From the NCBI RefSeq assembly GCF_038181555.1, contig NZ_JBBWUA010000009.1, positions 1 to 64,000 on the forward strand: DNA of 64,000 nt. The letters run 5' to 3'. This DNA comes from Desulfitobacterium sp038181555 (GTDB taxonomy: Bacteria > Bacillota > Desulfitobacteriia > Desulfitobacteriales > Desulfitobacteriaceae). Shown here piece by piece: positions 24,168 to 31,800 of the stretch. Under the pieces are notes generated by a model. The model was given only the letters and a program-made list of their open reading frames with translations. It was not told the DNA's origin and searched no databases. A program made the position numbers and the translations under genes. Numbering within the stretch: the stretch's first letter is position 1; each line of letters opens with the position of its first letter.

Positions 24168-24506
24168 TTACTTTTTGTCGGGCAGGTTCACGCCGCATTT
24201 CTTACAAACGCGGACTTTTCCAGCCTCAGTTTCCTTCACGCTGACCCGAGTTACGCTATTGCACTCGGTGCAGTACAGCATGACATTTGAGCTGGCGATC
24301 GGTGCTTCTTTCTCAAAGATTCCGCCTTGGGGCATGCTTTGAGTGGGTTTAGTGTGGCGCTTTACGATATTAACCTTCTCCACAACCACGCGACCCTTTT
24401 TCGGTAAAACTTCCAGGACTTTGCCTTTGGTTCCGGCATCTTTCCCTGTGATCACCATAACCATATCGCCTTTTTTAACGTGTATCTTTTGCTTTACAGC
24501 AGCCAC
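24168..24506 (-). CDS. rplX: 50S ribosomal protein L24
   Basis: 112 residues from the GTG at 24506, 8 nt after GGAGG; upstream in-frame GTG codons overlap the ribosome site. KOW motif KGDMVMVITGKDAGTKGKVL. It also has two Cys pairs (YCTECNSV, VCKKCGVN) that could hold zinc. It is an assembly-initiating 23S rRNA binder near the exit tunnel. Confidence 0.95.
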   Translation of the reverse strand: MAAVKQKIHVKKGDMVMVITGKDAGTKGKVLEVLPKKGRVVVEKVNIVKRHTKPTQSMPQGGIFEKEAPIASSNVMLYCTECNSVTRVSVKETEAGKVRVCKKCGVNLPDKK

Positions 24507-24533
24507 TTCATTCACCTCCACTGGTATGGGGTC

Positions 24534-24902
24534 TTAGATTACTTCCGGTGCGAGAGAAATGATTTTCATGAAATCTTTATCGCGCAATTCCCGGGCTACG
24601 GGTCCGAAAATACGAGTTCCCCGCGGGCTTCTATCATCTTTAATAACTACCGCAGCGTTTTCACTGAAACGAATATAGCTGCCGTCTTTGCGTTTGATCT
24701 CTTTTTTTGTGCGAACCACAACCGCTTTGACGACATCTCCTTTTTTGACAACGCCGCCTGGTGTTGCTTCTTTAACTGAAGCAACAATGATATCTCCAAT
24801 CGATGCATAACGGCGCATTGAGCCACCGAGCACCTTGATGCACATCAGTTCTTTTGCTCCTGAATTGTCTCCAACTCTGAGGCGAGTTTGAACTTGGATC
24901 AT
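24534..24902 (-). CDS. rplN: 50S ribosomal protein L14
   Basis: 122 residues. MIQVQTRLRVGDNSGAKELM and YIRFSENAAVVIKDDRSPRG are full L14 signatures. It forms an inter-subunit bridge and the binding site for the silencing factor RsfS. Confidence 0.98.
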   Translation of the reverse strand: MIQVQTRLRVGDNSGAKELMCIKVLGGSMRRYASIGDIIVASVKEATPGGVVKKGDVVKAVVVRTKKEIKRKDGSYIRFSENAAVVIKDDRSPRGTRIFGPVARELRDKDFMKIISLAPEVI

Positions 24903-24936
24903 CTGTTGACCCTCCTTCCGAATTAAAAGTCAGTTC

Positions 24937-25197
24937 TTAGAGAGCGACAGCTCTTTGTGTAATCTCAACTACACGCCAGCGTTTGTCCTTGCTAAGAGGG
25001 CGAGTCTCCATGATGACAACGGTATCGCCAGTCTTGGCTTCGTTGTTTTCATCATGAGCTTTGAATTTTTTAGTTTGAGTAATCGTTCTATGGTATAGCG
25101 GATGGCGAACTTTCATTTCGACAGCAACTACGACTGTTTTTTCCATCTTATCGCTGACAACTTTACCGGTTCTAACTTTACGTTGGGCTCTTTCCAT
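24937..25197 (-). CDS. rpsQ: 30S ribosomal protein S17
   Basis: 86 residues from the ATG at 25197 (AAAGGAGA upstream). RKVRTGKVVSDKMEKTVVVA and GDTVVIMETRPLSKDKRWRV match S17, an OB-fold protein of the 30S body that binds 16S rRNA helix 11. Confidence 0.97.
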   Translation of the reverse strand: MERAQRKVRTGKVVSDKMEKTVVVAVEMKVRHPLYHRTITQTKKFKAHDENNEAKTGDTVVIMETRPLSKDKRWRVVEITQRAVAL

Positions 25198-25220
25198 GTT
25201 AAAAAGTCTCCTTTCCAACC

Positions 25221-25424
25221 TTAAGCACGGTTAATTTTTAATTCGCGCTCACGGAGAATGGTCTTGCCACGGGCAATCCCTTTCCTAACTTCCCGGATTC
25301 TGGCAGGATTGTCCAGTTGTCCGGTAGCTAGTTGGAAACGCAAATTGAACAGTTCCGTTTTGAAGCCATCAATCTCCTTAAGGAGCTCTTCATCGGTCAT
25401 ATCACGGAAATTCTTAGTTTTCAT
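25221..25424 (-). CDS. rpmC: 50S ribosomal protein L29
   Basis: 67 residues from the ATG at 25424 (GGAGG 8 nt upstream). MTDEELLKEIDGFKTELFNL and NPARIREVRKGIARGKTILR form the two-helix hairpin of L29 at the tunnel exit, a docking point for trigger factor and SRP. It overlaps rplP by 11 nt. Confidence 0.97.
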   Translation of the reverse strand: MKTKNFRDMTDEELLKEIDGFKTELFNLRFQLATGQLDNPARIREVRKGIARGKTILRERELKINRA

Positions 25425-25851
25425 TTGCGTCACCTCCTTCTACTTCTTCGCGACGAACAATCTTACACCGAATCGGAAGCTTATGCATAGCGAGTCGAAG
25501 TGCTTCTTTGGCGATATCTTCAGGCACACCAGCCAATTCAAACATTACACGACCGGGTTTAACGACGGCAACCCAGTATTCCGGGGAACCTTTACCACTA
25601 CCCATACGGGTTTCAGCAGGCTTCGCCGTAATCGGCTTATCCGGGAAAATCTTAATCCAAACCTGACCACCACGTTTGATGTAACGTGTCATCGCGATAC
25701 GGGCAGCTTCAATTTGGCGATTTGTAATCCATGCTGGCTCCAAAGCCACTAATCCATACTCGCCGAAAGTAATTGTATTACCGCGAGTTGCTTTTCCATG
25801 CATCCGGCCACGGTGTTGTTTCCGGTGCTTTACTCGTGTTGGGACTAGCAT
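25414..25851 (-). CDS. rplP: 50S ribosomal protein L16
   Basis: 145 residues. MLVPTRVKHRKQHRGRMHGK is the N-terminal signature; PDKPITAKPAETRMGSGKGS is the conserved loop near the A-site tRNA elbow. It abuts rpsC without a gap. The tail (REEVEGGDANEN) is acidic. Confidence 0.98.
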   Translation of the reverse strand: MLVPTRVKHRKQHRGRMHGKATRGNTITFGEYGLVALEPAWITNRQIEAARIAMTRYIKRGGQVWIKIFPDKPITAKPAETRMGSGKGSPEYWVAVVKPGRVMFELAGVPEDIAKEALRLAMHKLPIRCKIVRREEVEGGDANEN

Positions 25852-26511
25852 TTATTTTCCTCCTTCCACCTGAGCGACCTTCTTGGCGGGAAGAACCTCT
25901 CCTTTATATATCCAAACTTTTACGCCAATCTTTCCATAGGTGGTATTTGCTTCAGCAAATCCATAATCAATGTCAGCACGAAGAGTATGGAGGGGAACTT
26001 TCCCTTCACTATACCACTCAGTCCGTGCAATTTCAGCACCGCCTAAACGTCCGCCACAGGAAATTTTGATTCCTTGAGCACCTTGACGCATAGAACGTTG
26101 AACAGTTTGTTTCATAGCTCGACGGAAGGATACCCGTTTTTCCAGCTGTTGAGCGATACTCTCAGCAACGAGTTGGGCATCTTGTTCAGGCTTCTTCACT
26201 TCAACAATGTTGACAGCCACTTGCTTTCCGGTCATAGCTTCTAACTGTTTGCGGAGATTTTCTACTTCGGTACCACCACGGCCGATGACGATTCCCGGCT
26301 TAGCCGCATGAATCGAAACCTTGACACGGTTAGCAGCCCGTTCAATCTCTACTTTAGGGACACCTGCTTGGTGTAATTTGTTCTTCACAAATTTACGGAC
26401 CTTCAAATCTTCATGAAGGAGTTCCGAGTAGTTTTTATCTGCAAACCAACGGCCTTCCCAGTCACGAATGACTCCAACTCGGAGACCTTTAGGATTTACC
26501 TTTTGACCCAC
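25852..26511 (-). CDS. rpsC: 30S ribosomal protein S3
   Basis: 219 residues, GTG start with AAGGAGGG upstream. MGQKVNPKGLRVGVIRDWEG, the KH motif with GIVIGRGGTEVENLRKQLE, and C-terminal YGFAEANTTYGKIGVKVWIY. It is part of the mRNA entry tunnel and helicase activity of the 30S head. Confidence 0.98.
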   Translation of the reverse strand: MGQKVNPKGLRVGVIRDWEGRWFADKNYSELLHEDLKVRKFVKNKLHQAGVPKVEIERAANRVKVSIHAAKPGIVIGRGGTEVENLRKQLEAMTGKQVAVNIVEVKKPEQDAQLVAESIAQQLEKRVSFRRAMKQTVQRSMRQGAQGIKISCGGRLGGAEIARTEWYSEGKVPLHTLRADIDYGFAEANTTYGKIGVKVWIYKGEVLPAKKVAQVEGGK

Positions 26512-26514
26512 GTT

Positions 26515-26859
26515 TTAACCCTCCTTCTTTTCTCCAACAACCACGGTAATGTGACTGGTCCGTTTATGGATCTGATCAGCACGTCCCATAGCCCGAGGTT
26601 TAATGCGCTTCAAGGTCGGTCCTTCATCCACATAGACTTCTTTGACAAATAAAGCATCTGTATCCATTTCATAGTTATGCTCTGCGTTAGCAACTGCAGA
26701 CTTCAGAACTTTGGTTACAGGCTCAGTAGAACCCTTGGGGGTGAATTGAAGAATCGCGAGAGCATCTTTAACGGCTTTACCGCGAATAAGATCGACTACT
26801 TGGCGCACCTTACGAGGAGAGATCCGCACGTATCTTGCGATCGCTTTGGCTTGTTGCAT
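26515..26859 (-). CDS. rplV: 50S ribosomal protein L22
   Basis: 114 residues. ARYVRISPRKVRQVVDLIRG, the tunnel-lining hairpin around YVDEGPTLKRIKPRAMGRAD, and the end KRTSHITVVVGE are typical. The hairpin tip lines the peptide exit tunnel, where macrolide resistance mutations occur in other species. Confidence 0.98.
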   Translation of the reverse strand: MQQAKAIARYVRISPRKVRQVVDLIRGKAVKDALAILQFTPKGSTEPVTKVLKSAVANAEHNYEMDTDALFVKEVYVDEGPTLKRIKPRAMGRADQIHKRTSHITVVVGEKKEG

Positions 26860-26876
26860 TTTTTCAACTCCTCCTT

Positions 26877-27158
26877 TTAGCGTAGGCCGCTGGATTTTTC
26901 ACTACCAGCATGCCCTTTGTAGGTGCGTGTAGGAGCAAACTCACCGAGCTTATGTCCTACCATGTCTTCCGTAATATAGACGGGAACATGTTTCCGTCCA
27001 TCATGAACCGCGATGGTATGTCCAACCATTTGCGGAAATATTGTTGAGCTTCTGGACCAAGTTTTCAGGACCCGCTTCTCACCGGAGGCATTCATTCCTT
27101 CCACACGAGCGAACAAGCGTCCTTCTACATAAGGCCCTTTTTTCAGAGATCTACTCAT
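26877..27158 (-). CDS. rpsS: 30S ribosomal protein S19
   Basis: 93 residues. MSRSLKKGPYVEGRLFARVE, TWSRSSTIFPQMVGHTIAVH and GHKLGEFAPTRTYKGHAG match S19, which pairs with S13 in the 30S head and touches A-site tRNA. Confidence 0.98.
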   Translation of the reverse strand: MSRSLKKGPYVEGRLFARVEGMNASGEKRVLKTWSRSSTIFPQMVGHTIAVHDGRKHVPVYITEDMVGHKLGEFAPTRTYKGHAGSEKSSGLR

Positions 27159-27177
27159 TTAATTGGCCTCCTTTCGA

Positions 27178-28008
27178 TTACTTCTTGCCGCGTCGTTTTA
27201 CGATGAAGCGATTAGAAGGATGTTTCTTCTTTCGGGTCTTCGCTCCAAGGGCTGGTTTACCCCAAGGTGTAACAGGGTTCCGTCCGATCGGGTTCCGTCC
27301 TTCACCACCACCGTGTGGGTGATCATTCGGGTTCATTACGGCACCACGTACGGTAGGACGAATTCCTAACCAGCGTGTACGACCAGCTTTACCGATGTTA
27401 ATGTTCTCATGTTCAAGATTGCCGACTTGACCGATCGTAGCTCGGCAGTCGATATGAACCATCCGCATTTCACCGGAAGGAAGTCTCAAGGTTGCATACT
27501 TACCTTCTTTAGCCATGAGCTGAGCCGAACCACCCGCTGAACGGACAAGTTGAGCTCCTTTGCCTGGCTTCATTTCGATATTGTGGAGCAAGGTGCCCAC
27601 AGGAATGTTTTTGATGGGCAGTGCATTCCCTACTTTAATATCGGAATCCGGTCCGGAGACGATCATTTGACCAACTTTTAGGCCATTGGGAGCTAAGATA
27701 TAAGCTTTATGACCATCCAAGTAATGGAGCAAGGCAATATTTGCCGAACGATTTGGATCATATTCAATAGCTGCTATTTTAGCCGGCACGTTATCCTTAT
27801 TGCGTTTGAAGTCGATCAAACGATATTTACGTTTGTGACCTCCGCCTTGGTGACGTACAGTCAATTTACCTTGATTGTTACGTCCAGCGTTGCTCTTCAA
27901 CGGTGCGACCAAAGAGCGCTCTGGTGTAGTTTTTGTGATTTCTTCAAAAGTCGATACCGTCATTTGACGACGACCAGGAGAATACGGTTTAAATCCTTTT
28001 ACTGGCAT
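27178..28008 (-). CDS. rplB: 50S ribosomal protein L2
   Basis: 276 residues. MPVKGFKPYSPGRRQMTVST, the conserved His region AVMNPNDHPHGGGEGRNPIG near the peptidyl-transferase centre, and the basic end RFIVKRRGKK. It is needed for subunit joining and tRNA binding. Confidence 0.98.
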   Translation of the reverse strand: MPVKGFKPYSPGRRQMTVSTFEEITKTTPERSLVAPLKSNAGRNNQGKLTVRHQGGGHKRKYRLIDFKRNKDNVPAKIAAIEYDPNRSANIALLHYLDGHKAYILAPNGLKVGQMIVSGPDSDIKVGNALPIKNIPVGTLLHNIEMKPGKGAQLVRSAGGSAQLMAKEGKYATLRLPSGEMRMVHIDCRATIGQVGNLEHENINIGKAGRTRWLGIRPTVRGAVMNPNDHPHGGGEGRNPIGRNPVTPWGKPALGAKTRKKKHPSNRFIVKRRGKK

Positions 28009-28032
28009 GGGTTTCCCTCCTTTGCATCAAAC

Positions 28033-28320
28033 TTACAGGCCAGCAAATCCTTCAATGCGATCTCCAGCTTTAAGCGTAACAATCGCCTTTTTACGGTCTG
28101 CTGTTTTACCTACGTATTTGCCAACACGTTTCTTTTTACCATCAACGTTGAGTGTCCGAACGTCAAGGACTTTCACCTTAAACATCTTTTCTACAGCTGC
28201 TTTGATTTCAATCTTGTTGGCAGCTTTGTCCACCCAGAAGGAGTACTTGTTTTCCTCAATAAGTCCAACAGACTTTTCGGAAACTACTGGACGCTTGAGT
28301 ACATCACGAGCATCGCGCAT
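28033..28320 (-). CDS. rplW: 50S ribosomal protein L23
   Basis: 95 residues. RDVLKRPVVSEKSVGLIEEN, YSFWVDKAANKIEIKAAVE and the C-terminal KKAIVTLKAGDRIEGF. It is the tunnel-exit docking site for trigger factor. Its ATG overlaps the rplD stop by one base. Confidence 0.97.
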   Translation of the reverse strand: MRDARDVLKRPVVSEKSVGLIEENKYSFWVDKAANKIEIKAAVEKMFKVKVLDVRTLNVDGKKKRVGKYVGKTADRKKAIVTLKAGDRIEGFAGL

Positions 28321-28943
28321 TACGCTAACACCTCCTCCGTTTTCGTTACCGCTGCCTTCGTCATCACGATGACATCGGCATTGAGAAGATCGTATACATT
28401 CATACCCTCAACCGCAGTGGCTTTGACGCCTTCGATATTGCGGGCAGAACGATCGACTGCTTCAATAAATTCGTCAGTGACAAGTAAAGCCTTTTTGCTA
28501 ACATTCAAAGCTTTAAGAACTTTAACCATTTCACGAGTTTTTGCTTCGTTCAAGCTCAAATCTTCCAATACGATCAGTTGCTGTTCGTTTACCTTGGAAG
28601 AAAGGGCTGACCGCAAAGCCAAGCGGCGAACCTTCTTAGGAAGGCTAAAACCATATTTGCGCGGTTTAGGTCCGAAGAGGACTGCACCACCTCTCCATAG
28701 TGGAGAACGAATGCTACCGGCACGGGCGCGGCCTGTGCCTTTTTGACGCCACGGTTTACGACCGCCTCCGCGTACTTCACCACGGAGTAATGTAGAGTGG
28801 GTACCACGTCTTTGGCTAGCTAGTTGGCCTACAACAGCTTGGTGAAGGACATGGACATTGGGCTCAATCCCAAATACATATTCATTCAGCTCGAGCTCTC
28901 CAACAGGAGAACCTTGCATATTAACTACTTGAACCTTTGGCAT
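28320..28943 (-). CDS. rplD: 50S ribosomal protein L4
   Basis: 207 residues. The extended tunnel loop with HSTLLRGEVRGGGRKPWRQK and GTGRARAGSIRSPLWRGGAV is diagnostic. In E. coli L4 represses its own S10 operon; a leader upstream of rplC here (29598-29750) could be a different control point. Confidence 0.98.
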   Translation of the reverse strand: MPKVQVVNMQGSPVGELELNEYVFGIEPNVHVLHQAVVGQLASQRRGTHSTLLRGEVRGGGRKPWRQKGTGRARAGSIRSPLWRGGAVLFGPKPRKYGFSLPKKVRRLALRSALSSKVNEQQLIVLEDLSLNEAKTREMVKVLKALNVSKKALLVTDEFIEAVDRSARNIEGVKATAVEGMNVYDLLNADVIVMTKAAVTKTEEVLA

Positions 28944-28967
28944 TGCTTATTCCTCCTTTCTTACAAG

Positions 28968-29597
28968 TTACTTCGCCTTAACAGAAGGCTTCAGAATGAG
29001 CAATGACTTTTTAGCACCGGGTACGGCACCTTTAACAAGAATCATATTCTTATCCGCATCCACCCGAACAATCTTCAGGTTTTGAACAGTGACCCGTTCT
29101 CCGCCCATACGTCCTGGCAGGTTGCGGCCCTTAAATACACGAGCCGGGCCTTTCGCGCCGAGGGAACCGGTACGGCGATGATACTTAGAACCATGCTTCA
29201 TAGGTCCGCGACTTGCGCCGTGACGTTTGATCATCCCTGCGAAGCCTTTACCTTTAGATATCCCGACAACATCTACTGCATCTCCTGCAGCAAACACGTC
29301 TGCTGTGATTTCTTGACCGATTTCGTAGGCATCCACATTGTCCACGCGGAACTCACGAATCCAGCGCATCGGCTTCACAGAAGCTTTTGCAACATGTCCT
29401 TTTTGCGGCTTGTTTGCGAGTCTTTCCCGCAAAGCGCCAAATCCAACTTGAATTGCGTTGTAACCATCTGTTGCAACGGTTTTCTTTTGGACGACAAAGC
29501 AAGGACCTGCTTCGACCACAGTTACGGGAATTAGATGTCCATCTTCCTCAAATACCTGGGTCATTCCGACTTTTTTACCCAAAATTCCTTTCGACAC
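28968..29597 (-). CDS. rplC: 50S ribosomal protein L3
   Basis: 209 residues from the GTG at 29597 (AGGAGG, 8-nt spacer), giving MSKGILGKKVGMTQVFEEDG. GFAGMIKRHGASRGPMKHGS is the peptidyl-transferase-reaching loop. It starts the main S10 transcript here because of a promoter at 29742-29750 rather than being tightly coupled to rpsJ. Confidence 0.96.
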   Translation of the reverse strand: MSKGILGKKVGMTQVFEEDGHLIPVTVVEAGPCFVVQKKTVATDGYNAIQVGFGALRERLANKPQKGHVAKASVKPMRWIREFRVDNVDAYEIGQEITADVFAAGDAVDVVGISKGKGFAGMIKRHGASRGPMKHGSKYHRRTGSLGAKGPARVFKGRNLPGRMGGERVTVQNLKIVRVDADKNMILVKGAVPGAKKSLLILKPSVKAK

Positions 29598-29750
29598 GAT
29601 TGCCACCTCCTGAACACTTTGAAGTGCGCCAGCCCTAAGCCGGAGCACGAGAGTGTCCCAAATTTAATTGTTTATTTTGAAGCTTGAACCCCCGGGTTTT
29701 TGGTCCACACCGCCGGGTGTTTCGCGCTACAAACAAAAAGTATTATATCA
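29598..29750 (-). promoter_or_regulatory. promoter and leader in front of rplC
   Basis: An extended -10 box TGATATAAT (TATAAT at 29742-29747) with no good -35. The leader of ~140 nt has hairpins near ACACCCGGCGGTGT and AACCCGGGGGTT and a long imperfect stem from GGGACACTCTCGTG to the ribosome site. The 273-nt gap between rpsJ and rplC is unusual; in most Firmicutes it is a few tens of bases. It may be a ribosomal-protein-binding leader. Confidence 0.55.
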
Positions 29751-29870
29751 TAAACTCCAAGCGAACGCTAGTTTTTTCGGATGTCTGAATCTTTAAACTT
29801 TCAAAACTTCCTACTCAACCAGCGTTTCTTATGAAGAGCTTATGACAAAACAAGATTGTTTCGACTGAAA

Positions 29871-30179
29871 TCAGGTTTTAATCTCGATATCAACGCCTGC
29901 AGGTAGATCAAGACGCATTAAAGCATCAACAGTCTTAGCAGTGGGTTCGAGAATATCAATCAGACGCTTATGAGTCCGCATTTCAAACTGCTCACGAGAA
30001 TCCTTATTGACGTGGGGAGAACGAAGAATGGTATAAATGCTTTTATCAGTAGGAAGGGGAATAGGGCCACTGACGCGGGCACCGGTTCTCTTAGCCGTTT
30101 CAACAATCTTCTCAGCAGATTGATCTAAGATTTTGTGGTCGAACGCTTTAAGACGGATACGAATTTTTTGACTGCTCAT
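29871..30179 (-). CDS. rpsJ: 30S ribosomal protein S10
   Basis: 102 residues from the ATG at 30179 (TAGGAGG upstream), giving MSSQKIRIRLKAFDHKILDQ. KSIYTILRSPHVNKDSREQF is the conserved loop. It is also NusE, part of the antitermination complex with NusB. It follows tuf by 269 nt; that gap holds the tuf terminator and short periodic repeats. Confidence 0.97.
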   Translation of the reverse strand: MSSQKIRIRLKAFDHKILDQSAEKIVETAKRTGARVSGPIPLPTDKSIYTILRSPHVNKDSREQFEMRTHKRLIDILEPTAKTVDALMRLDLPAGVDIEIKT

Positions 30180-30264
30180 TAAAAAACCTCCTAAATTTTG
30201 TCCCGTTGCACGGGTTATTAGGTCTTGAAATTCCCCGATGATCAGCGGAGTACCTCTCAACGGC

Positions 30265-30310
30265 AACCTTCAAGATCAGAGGTCGGAGGTCAGATGCCAG
30301 AAGTCAGAGA
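30265..30310. repeat. short periodic repeat after tuf
   Basis: Variants of the heptamer GTCAGAG/GTCGGAG recur every 7-8 bp. The biological role is unknown; such slippage-prone words occur in intergenic spacers. A similar TTCGA-based run is at 43378-43440. Confidence 0.45.
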
Positions 30311-30376
30311 CCTCTTGCAACTATGACCTTAACCTCAATCCAGCATGGATGAGTTTAGACCTTAAGGCAAAAGTCA

Positions 30377-30403
30377 GGATGCCACAGTAGGACTGTGGCA
30401 TCC
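30377..30403 (-). terminator. terminator after tuf
   Basis: GGATGCCACAG/CTGTGGCATCC perfect 11-bp stem with a 5-nt loop; the tail (TGACTTTTG) is only weakly T-rich, so some read-through into rpsJ is expected. Confidence 0.7.
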
Positions 30404-30448
30404 TTCTCCTTTAGACTTCAAGTCTCTGCCTACACTATCTAACTATTC

Positions 30449-31651
30449 TTATGCAATGATGCTTACTACAACGCCAGCACCTACGGTACGGCCACCTTCG
30501 CGGATAGCGAAACGAAGTCCTTCTTCCATAGCGATGGGAGTGATGAGTTCGCAAGAGATGGTGACACGGTCGCCAGGCATAACCATTTCTGTTCCTTCAG
30601 GAAGGGTTACTACACCGGTAACGTCGGTTGTACGGAAGTAGAACTGTGGGCGATAGTTGTTGAAGAATGGAGTATGACGTCCACCTTCTTCTTTACTGAG
30701 GATAAAAACCTCACCAGTGAATTTGGTGTGAGGTTTGATAGAACCGGGTTTAGCCAATACTTGTCCGCGTTCGATATCTTTACGATCTACACCACGAAGA
30801 AGAGCTCCGATGTTGTCCCCCGCTTGAGCTTGGTCAAGAAGCTTGCGGAACATTTCAACACCAGTACATACGCTTTTACGAGGAGCTTCAGTCAGACCAA
30901 CGATTTCAACTTCGTCGCCGACTTTAACAACACCACGCTCTACACGACCGGTAGCAACAGTTCCACGACCAGTGATCGTGAACACGTCCTCTACAGGCAT
31001 GAGGAAAGGCTTGTCAGTAGCACGTTCTGGGTTAGGAATATAGGAATCAACTGCATCCATGAGGTTCCAGATCTTACCGCACCATTCGCAATCACGGGAT
31101 CCGCAAGCGCATTGGAGGGCTTTAAGGCCTGAACCGGGAACGATGGGGATATCATCGCCAGGGAATTCATACTCATTGAGGAGTTCACGAATTTCCATCT
31201 CTACGAGTTCCATAAGTTCCGGATCATCAACCATGTCAGCTTTGTTGAGCCATACGACGATGTAAGGAACACCTACTTGGCGAGCAAGCAGGATGTGCTC
31301 ACGAGTTTGTGGCATAGGGCCATCAGCAGCAGATACAACGAGGATTGCTCCGTCCATTTGCGCAGCACCGGTGATCATGTTTTTAACATAGTCGGCGTGG
31401 CCTGGGCAGTCAACGTGAGCATAGTGGCGAGCAGCAGTTTCATACTCAACGTGGGAAGTAGAGATGGTGATTCCACGTTCTCTTTCTTCAGGTGCCTTGT
31501 CGATTTGATCGAAGGCTTGTGCTACTGCACCACCAGCTTTGGAAAGAACAGCGGTGATAGCAGCTGTAGAGGTTGTTTTACCATGGTCAACGTGACCGAT
31601 GGTTCCAACGTTAACGTGGGGTTTTGTACGTTCGAATTTTTGCTTTGCCAT
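30449..31651 (-). CDS. tuf: elongation factor Tu, with a four-cysteine insert
   Basis: 400 residues. G motifs GHVDHGKT (19-26), DCPGH (81-85) and NKAD (136-139); domains 2 and 3 are complete. It delivers aminoacyl-tRNA to the ribosome. At 181-191 there is C-A-C-G-S-R-D-C-E-W-C, where most EF-Tu have a short acidic loop. This C-x-C-x4-C-x2-C pattern could bind zinc or another metal, or be redox sensitive. G1 is followed by TTSTAAI rather than the common TTLTAAI. It lies 149 nt after fusA, with a GC stem-loop (31709-31751) between them. This is the only tuf in the window. Confidence 0.98.
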   Translation of the reverse strand: MAKQKFERTKPHVNVGTIGHVDHGKTTSTAAITAVLSKAGGAVAQAFDQIDKAPEERERGITISTSHVEYETAARHYAHVDCPGHADYVKNMITGAAQMDGAILVVSAADGPMPQTREHILLARQVGVPYIVVWLNKADMVDDPELMELVEMEIRELLNEYEFPGDDIPIVPGSGLKALQCACGSRDCEWCGKIWNLMDAVDSYIPNPERATDKPFLMPVEDVFTITGRGTVATGRVERGVVKVGDEVEIVGLTEAPRKSVCTGVEMFRKLLDQAQAGDNIGALLRGVDRKDIERGQVLAKPGSIKPHTKFTGEVFILSKEEGGRHTPFFNNYRPQFYFRTTDVTGVVTLPEGTEMVMPGDRVTISCELITPIAMEEGLRFAIREGGRTVGAGVVVSIIA

Positions 31652-31708
31652 TTTAAATTTTCACTCCTTCTAAATAATAAGTAGGAATAGAAGTTCCTTT
31701 TTATTTCG

Positions 31709-31751
31709 GCGAGGCTCTCCTCCAAAGGTATCTCTGTATTTGAGCCTCGCA
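31709..31751 (-). other. stem-loop between fusA and tuf
   Basis: GCGAGGCTC/GAGCCTCGC stem with a ~22-nt loop, not followed by a T-run. It is more likely an RNA processing or stability element than a terminator, allowing tuf to be made in excess over fusA. Confidence 0.5.
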
Positions 31752-31800
31752 TTGAGAACAATCGTCTCACGAACTTTGAATCTCTAACCTCAAATTTTGA

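Noticed and set aside
27709..28746. 345-residue plus-strand frame over rplB-rplW-rplD
   Set aside because: Entirely antisense to three conserved ribosomal protein genes; no ribosome site or promoter.
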